A stretch of 64,000 nucleotides of DNA from Serratia quinivorans (GTDB lineage: Bacteria > Pseudomonadota > Gammaproteobacteria > Enterobacterales > Enterobacteriaceae). Below are positions 1-7,478 of this stretch, in pieces (position 1 is the first letter of the stretch; each line of letters starts with the position of its first letter). Made by a program: the position numbers and the translations under genes. The notes below the pieces were generated by a model that was not told the origin of the DNA, searched no databases, and was given only the letters and a program-made list of their open reading frames with translations. The stretch is from positions 2,418,001 through 2,482,000 of the forward strand of contig UGYN01000002.1 in the NCBI GenBank assembly GCA_900457075.1, read 5' to 3'.

Positions 1-543
1 ATTCAGGAACAGCTGGAACTGCTGCAGTACTGGCAGCCGCTGCTGACCCGCCACGGGTTGATGGTGTCGGTCAATATCGACGGTATTGCCTTGCAGGCAT
101 TGCAGCAGCACGGCGCGTTGCAACGTCAGATTGCCGGCATGCCTTATCTGCGCTTTGAGCTGGTGGAGCACGCCGGGATGGCATTAAACGGCCCGTTGCA
201 GCAGATTGCCGGTGCAGATCGGCTGTGGCTGGATGACTTCGGTAGCGGCCTGGCGAATTTCTCTGCCGTCAGCACCTGGCGTTACCAATACATCAAGGTT
301 GCGCGTGAGCTATTCACCTTGCTCAAGCAAACGGAAGATGGTGTCCAGTTACTTGTCACCCTGATCAAAATGATGAACCAGCATAGCGAAGGGGTGATCG
401 TCGAAGGGGTGGAGACCGAGCAGGAATGGTTGCTGGTACAGCGCTCCGGCGCGCTGGCTGCTCAGGGTTACTTTCTTTCTCGCCCGGCCCATTTCGACAC
501 CCTGCAAACCTTGCCTACGCGATTTTCCATGCCTGCCGCCTGA
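1..543 (+). CDS. pdeH: c-di-GMP phosphodiesterase PdeH (YhjH), C-terminal part, cut by window edge
   Basis: An open frame enters at base 1 and ends at a TGA at 541-543, so the start lies outside the window. The visible ~180 residues are the second half of an EAL domain: the WLDDFGSG segment corresponds to the metal-binding DDFG(T/S)G motif, and IVEGVETEQEW to the late EAL motif with its catalytic-loop glutamate; QGYFLSRP is the usual end of the domain. EAL proteins hydrolyse c-di-GMP to pGpG, and in enteric bacteria PdeH keeps c-di-GMP low so that flagella can turn. The PdeH assignment rests on position: E. coli also has yhjG and pdeH as neighbours. Whether an N-terminal partner domain exists cannot be seen. 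Confidence 0.8.
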   Translation: MQEQLELLQYWQPLLTRHGLMVSVNIDGIALQALQQHGALQRQIAGMPYLRFELVEHAGMALNGPLQQIAGADRLWLDDFGSGLANFSAVSTWRYQYIKVARELFTLLKQTEDGVQLLVTLIKMMNQHSEGVIVEGVETEQEWLLVQRSGALAAQGYFLSRPAHFDTLQTLPTRFSMPAA

Positions 544-645
544 GCCCCGTCTCCCTCTAAAGCGTGAACTCTTGCCTATCCTCGGCTAGGCTTGGTAAAG
601 CCACTTATCAATTTATGGGTAAGCTATCGCGTTCAGGGAGCCGTT

Positions 646-2682
646 ATGACAAGAACAGGAAAAGCGTTCACTTGGGTTGGCGGCATTGTGCTGCTGATCA
701 TCGCCGCGTTGGTGGTCTTTGTGCTGACCTTCGACTGGAACCGCCTCAAACCGACCATCAATGACAAGGTGTCGGCCGAGTTGCATCGTCCGTTCGCCAT
801 CCGTGGCGATTTGGGGGTGGACTGGTCACGCGATGATAAAGATATAGGTGGCTGGCGTGCCTGGGTGCCCTGGCCGCGAATTCATGCCGAAGATGTGGTA
901 CTGGGTAACCCGAAAAATATCTCTGGCGACAGCATGGTGCAGTTACAGCGCGTCGAAGCCAGCATTTCGCCTCTGGCACTGCTGGGCAAACAACTGTTGA
1001 TCCCGCGTATCTGGCTGAAGCAGCCGAACGCCAGCTTGCAGCGGTTGGCCAACGGTGAGAATAACTGGACCTTCAACCTGGCCGGTGACCCTAACCAGCC
1101 GCCGTCTGCCTGGTCGGTGAATATTCATGACATCGTCTTCGATCGCGGCCAGATTGCTTTTAAGGACGCCACGCTGAAGGCCGATTTTCGCGCGGAAATT
1201 GATCCACTCGGCAAGCCTTTGCCATTTAGTGAAGTCACCGGCAAAAAAGATGCCGGCACGACGATCCCCCAAAACTATATTTTCGGCTGGAAGGTGAAAG
1301 GCAAATACAACGGCGAGCCGTTATCGGGCAGTGGCAAGATTGGCGGCATGCTGTCGTTGCAGAATGCCGAGGTGCCATTCCCGCTGCAGGCCGACGTACG
1401 CTCCGGTTCCACTCGGGTGGTGGTGGCGGGGACGTTGTCCGACCCGATGAACCTTGGCGGGTTGGATCTGCGGCTTAAATTCTCCGGCGACAGCCTGGGT
1501 AACCTGTATGCCCTTACCGGCGTGTTGCTGCCGAATACTCCACCATACTCCACCGATGGTCACCTGACTGCCCGACTGCACGAGAAAGGCGGCGCGGTGT
1601 TCCAGTACCAGACATTCGATGGCAAAATTGGCGACAGCGATATCCACGGCGATTTGAAATATGTCGCCGGAAAACCCCGGCCTACGCTGAGCGGGGAAGT
1701 GTTGTCGAAACAGCTGCGTTTTGCCGATCTGGCACCGCTGATTGGTGCCGACTCCAATACGCAAAAAGCCGGTCGCGGTGAGAAGAGTCGCCAGCCGGCC
1801 GGTAAAGTGCTACCGGTAGAAAAGTTTGATACCAAAAGCTGGAAGGTGATGAATGCGGACGTCAAATTCACCGCCAAACGCATTGAACACGGCAGTTCGC
1901 TGCCGTTGAGCGATCTCTATACCCATCTGCAATTGGATAACGGCGTCATTGTGATGGATCCGCTGCGGTTCGGCGTGGCGGGCGGTAACCTCAATTCGAC
2001 CGTCCGGCTCGATGGCAGCAAAAATCCGATGCAGGGTCGGGCTGATTTGCATGCGCGTAAATTCCAGCTCAAGCAGTTGCTGCCGGATGTAGGCTCGATG
2101 AAGCGTAGCCTGGGGCAATTGAACGGCGATGCCAAACTGACCGGCAGCGGCAATTCGGTGGCCGATTTGCTGGCGACCAGCAGCGGCGATTTGCGTATGG
2201 TGATTAACAACGGGGTGATTAGCCGCAGCCTGATGGAAATTCTCGGATTGAACGTCGGCAACTATCTGGTGGCGCAATTATTTGGTGACGACGTCGTGGG
2301 GATAAACTGCGCGGCGGCGGATGTTGGTATCCGCGACGGCGTGGCGGCACCTCGGCTGTTTGTGTTCGACACCGAGAACGCGATTATCAACATCAGCGGC
2401 AATACCAACTTCGCCACCGAGCGGCTGGACTTGTCCATCGATCCGGAAAGCAAGGGCATGCGGGTGCTGACGCTGCGTTCACCGCTGTACGTGAAAGGCA
2501 CCTTCGCGCACCCGGATGCCGGTGTGAAGGCCGGCCCGCTGATTGCTCGTGGTGCGGCGGCGGTGGCACTGGGCGTGGTGCTGACGCCGGCAGCGGCCCT
2601 GCTGGCATTGGTTTCGCCCAGCGAAGGCGGTGAAGAAAACCAGTGCGGGAAAATCCTTCAGCAGATGAAGCAGAAAAAATGA
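646..2682 (+). CDS. yhjG: AsmA family protein YhjG
   Basis: Predicted 678-residue protein with one N-terminal membrane segment (about residues 8-28) followed by a long periplasmic part. This is the AsmA/TamB-like plan: bridge-like proteins tied to phospholipid transport and outer-membrane assembly. The C-terminal third (GDLRMVINNGVISRSLMEIL through the LYVKGTFAHPDAGVKAGPL region) is the typical AsmA_2 region. I chose the ATG at 646, preceded by GGGAG, rather than the longer frame opening at 592, because the membrane segment then begins directly after a short basic start. It lies 102 bp after pdeH on the same strand, as in E. coli. The precise substrate is not known. Confidence 0.85.
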   Translation: MTRTGKAFTWVGGIVLLIIAALVVFVLTFDWNRLKPTINDKVSAELHRPFAIRGDLGVDWSRDDKDIGGWRAWVPWPRIHAEDVVLGNPKNISGDSMVQLQRVEASISPLALLGKQLLIPRIWLKQPNASLQRLANGENNWTFNLAGDPNQPPSAWSVNIHDIVFDRGQIAFKDATLKADFRAEIDPLGKPLPFSEVTGKKDAGTTIPQNYIFGWKVKGKYNGEPLSGSGKIGGMLSLQNAEVPFPLQADVRSGSTRVVVAGTLSDPMNLGGLDLRLKFSGDSLGNLYALTGVLLPNTPPYSTDGHLTARLHEKGGAVFQYQTFDGKIGDSDIHGDLKYVAGKPRPTLSGEVLSKQLRFADLAPLIGADSNTQKAGRGEKSRQPAGKVLPVEKFDTKSWKVMNADVKFTAKRIEHGSSLPLSDLYTHLQLDNGVIVMDPLRFGVAGGNLNSTVRLDGSKNPMQGRADLHARKFQLKQLLPDVGSMKRSLGQLNGDAKLTGSGNSVADLLATSSGDLRMVINNGVISRSLMEILGLNVGNYLVAQLFGDDVVGINCAAADVGIRDGVAAPRLFVFDTENAIINISGNTNFATERLDLSIDPESKGMRVLTLRSPLYVKGTFAHPDAGVKAGPLIARGAAAVALGVVLTPAAALLALVSPSEGGEENQCGKILQQMKQKK

Positions 2683-2690
2683 TCGCTAAC

Positions 2691-2707
2691 GGCCCGCACT
2701 GCGGGCC
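2691..2707. terminator. GC hairpin between yhjG and cdh
   Basis: Perfect 7-bp stem GGCCCGC/GCGGGCC with a 3-base loop in the 29-bp gap between two convergent genes. There is no U-run on either side, so it may act with Rho or as a shared 3' end stabiliser. Confidence 0.5.
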
Positions 2708-2711
2708 AGGC

Positions 2712-3476
2712 TTACTGCAGAACCCGGCAGTCGTGATCCTGGATCTCTTCTGACGAAGCCAGCGTAAACGGCAGCAGGCTGCGCTCGGTGGCCAGCAACA
2801 GAAAATCGCCGCCCGGCAGTGCGGTCATCGCCAGGCCAAAGCTCCCCATGCGCCCCTTTGAGCGTGCTACCTCATCTGCCAGCAGGCGGAAAGCACCCTG
2901 TTTGTGCAACTCTTCAGGCGTCACCCGGCGCACCAGATAGTCATGGCCCAGCAGGCCGCCAGGCAACGGTTCCCACCGCTGGCTGTAATCTGCCGCATAC
3001 TGCGCCAACTGCGTTTTTACCGCAGGCAGCAGGCACGAGATATGAATGTGCAACTGGTTCTGAGTGCGGCCATAGGCCGAATTAATCGCCAGCGAAATAT
3101 CGGCGTCGTCGATCGCCTTGCCGTACTTATCGGCCATAAAGTGCCGTGCCTGCCAGGCTTGCTCAAAGAAGTTTGGGGTCGTGGCAGCCAGTACTTCTGG
3201 GCTTTCAATGCCGGTAATTTTAGCGCTTGGCATCAACAGATATTGCAGTGGCCCGTTACGGTCCTTAAACACCACAAAACCGGCCTGAGGGTCCACCTGC
3301 GCACAGGGCGCCGGGTTGTTGTTTGCCTGTTGGTTGGGCAGACACTGTTGGCTGACGATGCGCCACAGCGCGCTCGACTGGGGTGGCTTCACCCATATCC
3401 AGAGCGCACCAGCAATGACAATGGCGGCCATTAGCAACGGCGCAACGTACAAAAACAGCCTGCGGCGCAAAGACAT
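2712..3476 (-). CDS. cdh: CDP-diacylglycerol pyrophosphatase
   Basis: Protein of about 254 residues with one N-terminal membrane anchor (LYVAPLLMAAIVIAGALWIW) and a globular part outside the inner membrane. It hydrolyses CDP-diacylglycerol to phosphatidate and CMP. The LHIHISCL motif near residue 140 is the family's HIT-like histidine pattern, and the length matches E. coli Cdh (251). The ATG at 3476 gives a normal short N-terminus; an ATG at 3509 would add 11 residues. In E. coli cdh is located elsewhere, so here it is an insertion between yhjG and yhjE. Confidence 0.85.
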   Translation of the reverse strand: MSLRRRLFLYVAPLLMAAIVIAGALWIWVKPPQSSALWRIVSQQCLPNQQANNNPAPCAQVDPQAGFVVFKDRNGPLQYLLMPSAKITGIESPEVLAATTPNFFEQAWQARHFMADKYGKAIDDADISLAINSAYGRTQNQLHIHISCLLPAVKTQLAQYAADYSQRWEPLPGGLLGHDYLVRRVTPEELHKQGAFRLLADEVARSKGRMGSFGLAMTALPGGDFLLLATERSLLPFTLASSEEIQDHDCRVLQ

Positions 3477-3550
3477 GATTGATTTCCATTTCCGTAAAAG
3501 GAGAAGCATTCAGCATAGTCTGATTTTATGACAGGAGACAACGCGGGGAG

Positions 3551-3575
3551 TGCGGCCCCGCAGGCAGGGGCCGCA
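3551..3575 (-). terminator. Strong GC hairpin downstream of yhjE
   Basis: Nine-base perfect stem TGCGGCCCC/GGGGCCGCA with a 7-base loop, starting 10 bp past the yhjE stop on the minus strand. It lacks a U-run, so it may be Rho-dependent or protect the 3' end. Confidence 0.5.
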
Positions 3576-3584
3576 TAAGCAGGG

Positions 3585-4907
3585 TTACAGCGACTGGTCG
3601 CGGGTTTCTTTCATCAGCAACAGGGCTATCAGCGTAAGACAGGCCATGGATGCCAGATACAGACCGACGTAGAACAGGCCGTAGTGGGTTGCCAGCCAGG
3701 TAGCGATATAAGGTGCCACTGCCGCCCCGAGGATCGACGCCACGTTGTACGAGAACGAGGCCCCGGTATAACGCACTTCGGTCGGGAACAGCTCTGGCAG
3801 CAGCGCGCCCATCGGGCCGAAGGTCAGGCCCATGATGCTCAGACCACACAGCAGGAAGCCCATCACCAGCGCCTGGTTACCGGAGCCCAGCATGCTTGGG
3901 AACAGGAAGGCGAAGGCGATCATCAGCAGAGTGATGACGATCATGGTCTTGCGGCGACCAAAGGCATCGGCCAGCAGGCCGGCAATCGGCACCATCACAC
4001 CAAAACCAATCACCGCCACCATCAGCATCCACAGGAAACTGTTGCGTGAGTAGCCCAGCCCCAGCGGCTGCGCCGTGGTGCCGTAGGTCATTGAGTAAAC
4101 CGTCATCAGGTAGAACAGGGTATAGGTCGCCAGCATGATAAAGGTGCCGAGGATGGTCGCCTTCAAATGCTTGCTCAGCAGGGTACCGAGCGGGATTTTC
4201 ACCTGTTTGCCGGCTTTGGCCACCTTGGCGAATACCGGAGTTTCATGCAGCGACACGCGCACGTACAGGCCGATCAGCACCAGGGCGGCGGACAGGATAA
4301 ACGGCACGCGCCAGCCCCATTCCATAAATTGTTGGTCAGTCAGCAGCCAGGAGAGCAGCAGGAAGGTGCCGTTAGCGAAGAAGAAACCGATAGGCGCGCC
4401 CAGCTGTGGGAACGAGCCATACAGCGCCCGCTTCTTGGGAGGGGCGTTCTCGGTTGCCAGCAAGGCGGCTCCGCCCCATTCACCCCCCAGCCCCAGGCCC
4501 TGACCGAATCGCGCCAGCGCCAGCAGGATAGGGGCGAAGATGCCGATGGTTTCGTAGCTTGGCAGCAGGCCGATCAGCACGGTGGAAATCCCCATGGTGA
4601 GCAGCGACGCGACCAGCGTTACCTTGCGCCCCACGCGATCGCCAAAGTGGCCGAACAGCGCCGAGCCAATCGGACGCGCCACAAAGGCGACGGCAAAGGT
4701 GGCCAACGACTGTAGCGTCGCGGTGGTGGGATCGCCCTGCGGGAAGAAGATATGCGGGAATACGATCACCGCCGCGGTGGCGTAAATATAGAAATCGAAA
4801 AACTCGATGGCGGTCCCGACCAGCGAGGCGACAATCACTTTTCCGCGTGAGTTGACTGGTGTTGGCGCGTCGTCGGCGTCCAGAGTTGGTGCGATGGAGG
4901 CTTGCAT
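3585..4907 (-). CDS. yhjE: MFS transporter, metabolite:H+ symporter family, YhjE
   Basis: Predicted 440-residue inner-membrane transporter with twelve membrane segments. The MHS signature is visible: GTAIEFFDFYIYATAA in helix 1, GHFGDRVGRKVTL in loop 2-3, LGLGGEWGGAALLATE in helix 5, and the second-half copy ADAFGRRKTM. Relatives (ShiA, KgtP, ProP) import organic acids or osmolytes with protons, but the substrate of YhjE is not established. The neighbour order yhjD-yhjE-yhjG-pdeH matches E. coli. The ATG at 4907 is followed by a short hydrophilic tail before helix 1, normal for the family. Confidence 0.85.
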   Translation of the reverse strand: MQASIAPTLDADDAPTPVNSRGKVIVASLVGTAIEFFDFYIYATAAVIVFPHIFFPQGDPTTATLQSLATFAVAFVARPIGSALFGHFGDRVGRKVTLVASLLTMGISTVLIGLLPSYETIGIFAPILLALARFGQGLGLGGEWGGAALLATENAPPKKRALYGSFPQLGAPIGFFFANGTFLLLSWLLTDQQFMEWGWRVPFILSAALVLIGLYVRVSLHETPVFAKVAKAGKQVKIPLGTLLSKHLKATILGTFIMLATYTLFYLMTVYSMTYGTTAQPLGLGYSRNSFLWMLMVAVIGFGVMVPIAGLLADAFGRRKTMIVITLLMIAFAFLFPSMLGSGNQALVMGFLLCGLSIMGLTFGPMGALLPELFPTEVRYTGASFSYNVASILGAAVAPYIATWLATHYGLFYVGLYLASMACLTLIALLLMKETRDQSL

Positions 4908-5190
4908 AATTTTTCTTATATTTTGGATTGGTAAAAATCCATCTTAGTCATAGCAAAATGCCTTTTCAATGGTGAAACTTTGTACAATGCCGCAATTAAC
5001 CGGTTAAAAAGCTTAATGTTTCATTGGCGTGTTTCTGCGTGGTTTTTAACGTTGCCAAATGAATGATTTGCAGACTTAACATCTGTAAAAGGCGCAAAGA
5101 AAAGTTATCGGGTAGTTTGTTATGCTGGATTTTGTAGGTGTGGTATTGATATTTTGGTTTTATGTGCTGGGTTTTGGGCTAAATATCGGA
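4908..5190. other. Non-coding gap between yhjE and yhjD
   Basis: About 280 bp, AT-rich, with no convincing ORF. It must contain the yhjE promoter on the minus strand. A GTTAA/TTAAC-type inverted repeat (AACCGGTT core near 4997-5005) is visible, but I cannot assign it to a regulator. Confidence 0.4.
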
Positions 5191-5220
5191 ATAAAAAACC
5201 AGCCACCAGAGAGTGGCCGG
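5191..5220 (-). terminator. Intrinsic terminator of yhjD
   Basis: Read on the minus strand: an 8-bp stem (CCGGCCAC/GTGGCTGG, one G-T pair) with a 6-base loop, then a run of six T. It lies 15 bp past the yhjD stop. Confidence 0.85.
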
Positions 5221-5235
5221 TATGATTGCATTGCT

Positions 5236-6255
5236 TTAGGGGGCAGGTTGCTCGGAGGCTGGCAGAGTTTTGTCTTCTTTATACTGCGCGGTGGCGATCC
5301 AGGCGGCGCAAAAAAGCGTCAGTCGGGCAAAGAAATAGAAAAACGCCATCAACCCGATTACCGAACCAAAGGCGGCACCGGACGGCGATTTAGCCACCTG
5401 TGGCAGCGTCATGGTCATCACAAACTTAATCACTTCGAAGCCAATGGCGGCAAGCAGCGTGCCACGCAGCAGCGCCTTCTTCTTCGGCTTATGTCGCGGC
5501 AGCATCCAGAATATCCACAGGAACAGCAGATAGTTGGCGAAGATGGAGATTGACAGAGCAATCAGCGTCATCGCCGGCCGCAGCCACTCGATGCCCTCCA
5601 GGCCCAGTGCACGGACAATGGCCGCCTGTGCCGAACCGGCGATGGAGGTCAGCGTCAGGGTGATAATCAGCGCCACCACCAATCCACTCAGCGAAATAAA
5701 GTCGCGGGTGTATTTGAAGTAGATTTTTTCCTGATCTTGCGGATTACGTTCCCATACGTCACGCGACTGCGCGCGGATCGCCTCACGCAGGTTACCCATC
5801 CAACTGATGCCTGAATACAGCGCCAGTGCCAGACCGGTCAGCCCCACGGTGGTGCGTTGCTGAATCGCCGTATTGACGGTGTTTTTCAGCGTGCTGGCCA
5901 GCGTAGGGTCACTGATGCTGCCGACAATCTTATTAATCAGCTCAGTCAGCAGGTCAGGATTGGATGCCAGCACAAAGCCGACGGCGGCAAATGACACCAT
6001 CAGAATCGGGATCAGCGAAAGAAACGAGAAATAGGTGATAGCGGCGCCGAACTGGCTGCCCAGACGATCGTTAAAGCGCTCGGTGGCGCGCAGCAGGTGA
6101 GCGATGCTTGGCCAGGCCTTGATGCGTTCGACCAGGCGTGAAAAACCGGAGATGCGGCGGTCAATAGTCTGGTGGCCGGTTTTGATGGCGATCAGCGGCT
6201 TTTGCGGCGCTTCACTGTTGGGCTGTCGGGGGTCTTTATCTGATCCTGTAGGCAT
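5236..6255 (-). CDS. yhjD: Inner membrane protein YhjD, YihY/BrkB family
   Basis: Predicted 339-residue membrane protein with about six membrane helices (first around residues 75-100, SQFGAAITYFSFLSLIPILMV, last around 290-315). The family motif AAITYFSFLSLIPILMV and the central LYSGISWMGNLREAIRAQSRDVWER are typical of YihY/BrkB proteins. In E. coli loss of YhjD function is linked to survival without Kdo in LPS, which suggests a link to envelope lipid transport; the transport role is not proven. It has its own terminator and is adjacent to yhjE as in E. coli. Confidence 0.85.
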   Translation of the reverse strand: MPTGSDKDPRQPNSEAPQKPLIAIKTGHQTIDRRISGFSRLVERIKAWPSIAHLLRATERFNDRLGSQFGAAITYFSFLSLIPILMVSFAAVGFVLASNPDLLTELINKIVGSISDPTLASTLKNTVNTAIQQRTTVGLTGLALALYSGISWMGNLREAIRAQSRDVWERNPQDQEKIYFKYTRDFISLSGLVVALIITLTLTSIAGSAQAAIVRALGLEGIEWLRPAMTLIALSISIFANYLLFLWIFWMLPRHKPKKKALLRGTLLAAIGFEVIKFVMTMTLPQVAKSPSGAAFGSVIGLMAFFYFFARLTLFCAAWIATAQYKEDKTLPASEQPAP

Positions 6256-6423
6256 TACGTCACGATTTCCTTAACGATAAATAGGCTCTCTCAGCCTTGA
6301 TTATAGCCAAAAGGCGCGCTGATTTGGCCGCCGGGTGGGGCAACCGGCTAATTTGTGAGCTTAACGCGTTCGTTCACCGGGTGAAATGTTACGGCCTGCC
6401 GATAGGTAAAATTCTTATGTCAG

Positions 6424-6446
6424 CCCCGTGCCAGCGGGGTTTTTTT
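6424..6446 (+). terminator. Orphan intrinsic terminator upstream of rpfF
   Basis: CCCCG stem, 6-base loop, CGGGG, then seven T, on the plus strand in the 340-bp gap between divergent yhjD and rpfF. No plus-strand gene lies before it, so it must end a short transcript: either an rpfF leader (attenuator 150 nt before the start codon) or a small RNA beginning around 6280-6380. Confidence 0.7.
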
Positions 6447-6595
6447 CGTTCATCGACCTCCAATTTTTATCTGTTTCATCACCAAGAAAGCGTTTACTCA
6501 TGATGTGGCGCTGCGGTTTACCAGCCGCCGCGTGACTGCAGCCGTAGGGGCTGGAACGGTTTCACCTGTTATCACTGGATAAAATGGAAGGTCAT

Positions 6596-7462
6596 ATGAA
6601 ATTACTTAATCACCCCACCTGTCGTCCGTTTACCGAAGCGGGCAATTTGACACAGATTTCCGCTTACTATGAAGAAGGGCGACACATCATGTGGATGCTG
6701 CTGCGTGCGGAACCGCGCCCGTGTTTTAATCAGGCGTTAATTGAAGACATCATGACGTTGGCGCAGGCAGCCAAAGAATCATCATTGCAGTTTGATTTTT
6801 GGGTCACTGGCTCGTTGGTGCCCAATATGTTCAACGTGGGTGGCGATTTGCAGTTCTTCGCCGAGGCGATTAAAAATCGCAAACGTGAGGCGATGATGGC
6901 TTACGCACGGGCCTGCATTGATTGCGTGCATGCGGCGGCTCGCGGATTTGATACCGGAGCGGTTAGCATCGCGATGGTCGAGGGCAGTGCACTGGGCGGC
7001 GGCTTTGAAGCGGCGCTGGCGCACCATTTCGTTCTGGCGCAGAACAATGCGCGCATGGGCTTCCCGGAGATTGCGTTTAATCTGTTCCCCGGCATGGGCG
7101 GTTATTCGCTGGTGGCGCGTAAAGGAAACATGCGCCTGGCGGAAGAGCTGATTTGGGGCGGCGAGTCGCATACCGCGGAATGGTTTGAAAGCCGTGGCCT
7201 GGTCGATCAGTTATTCCAGCCTGGCGACGCTTATATAGCGACCCGTACCTTTATCGATACCATTCGACCCAAACTGAACGGCATGCGTGCCATGCTGCGT
7301 GCCCGTCAGCGGGTGTTGCAGTTGACGCGTTCGGAACTGATGGACATTACCGAAGACTGGGTGCATTCGGCCTTCACTATTGAGGAGAAAGATCGCGCCT
7401 ATATCGAACGTCTGGTGATGCTGCAGGATCGTCATACCCTGAACCTGCGTCGTGCCGGCTAA
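6596..7462 (+). CDS. rpfF: DSF synthase RpfF (enoyl-CoA hydratase/thioesterase family)
   Basis: Predicted 288-residue crotonase-fold enzyme. RpfF makes cis-2-unsaturated fatty-acid signals (DSF family) from acyl-ACP by dehydration and thioester cleavage. The two catalytic glutamates known from Xanthomonas RpfF (E141, E161) match E138 in LGGGFEAAL and E158 in MGFPEIAFNLFPGMG, and the length is nearly identical (289). The GFPEIAFNLFPGMGGYS segment is specific to RpfF rather than beta-oxidation hydratases. I place the start at the ATG at 6596 because GGAAGGT sits just before it; the frame also opens at 6584. It faces rpfR tail to tail with a 16-bp gap. Confidence 0.88.
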   Translation: MKLLNHPTCRPFTEAGNLTQISAYYEEGRHIMWMLLRAEPRPCFNQALIEDIMTLAQAAKESSLQFDFWVTGSLVPNMFNVGGDLQFFAEAIKNRKREAMMAYARACIDCVHAAARGFDTGAVSIAMVEGSALGGGFEAALAHHFVLAQNNARMGFPEIAFNLFPGMGGYSLVARKGNMRLAEELIWGGESHTAEWFESRGLVDQLFQPGDAYIATRTFIDTIRPKLNGMRAMLRARQRVLQLTRSELMDITEDWVHSAFTIEEKDRAYIERLVMLQDRHTLNLRRAG

Positions 7463-7478
7463 TGTTGCCCTGCCCGCC

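Noticed and set aside
6297..6503. 68-codon open frame before rpfF
   Set aside because: An intrinsic terminator (6424-6446) lies inside it and the sequence has no recognisable protein features.
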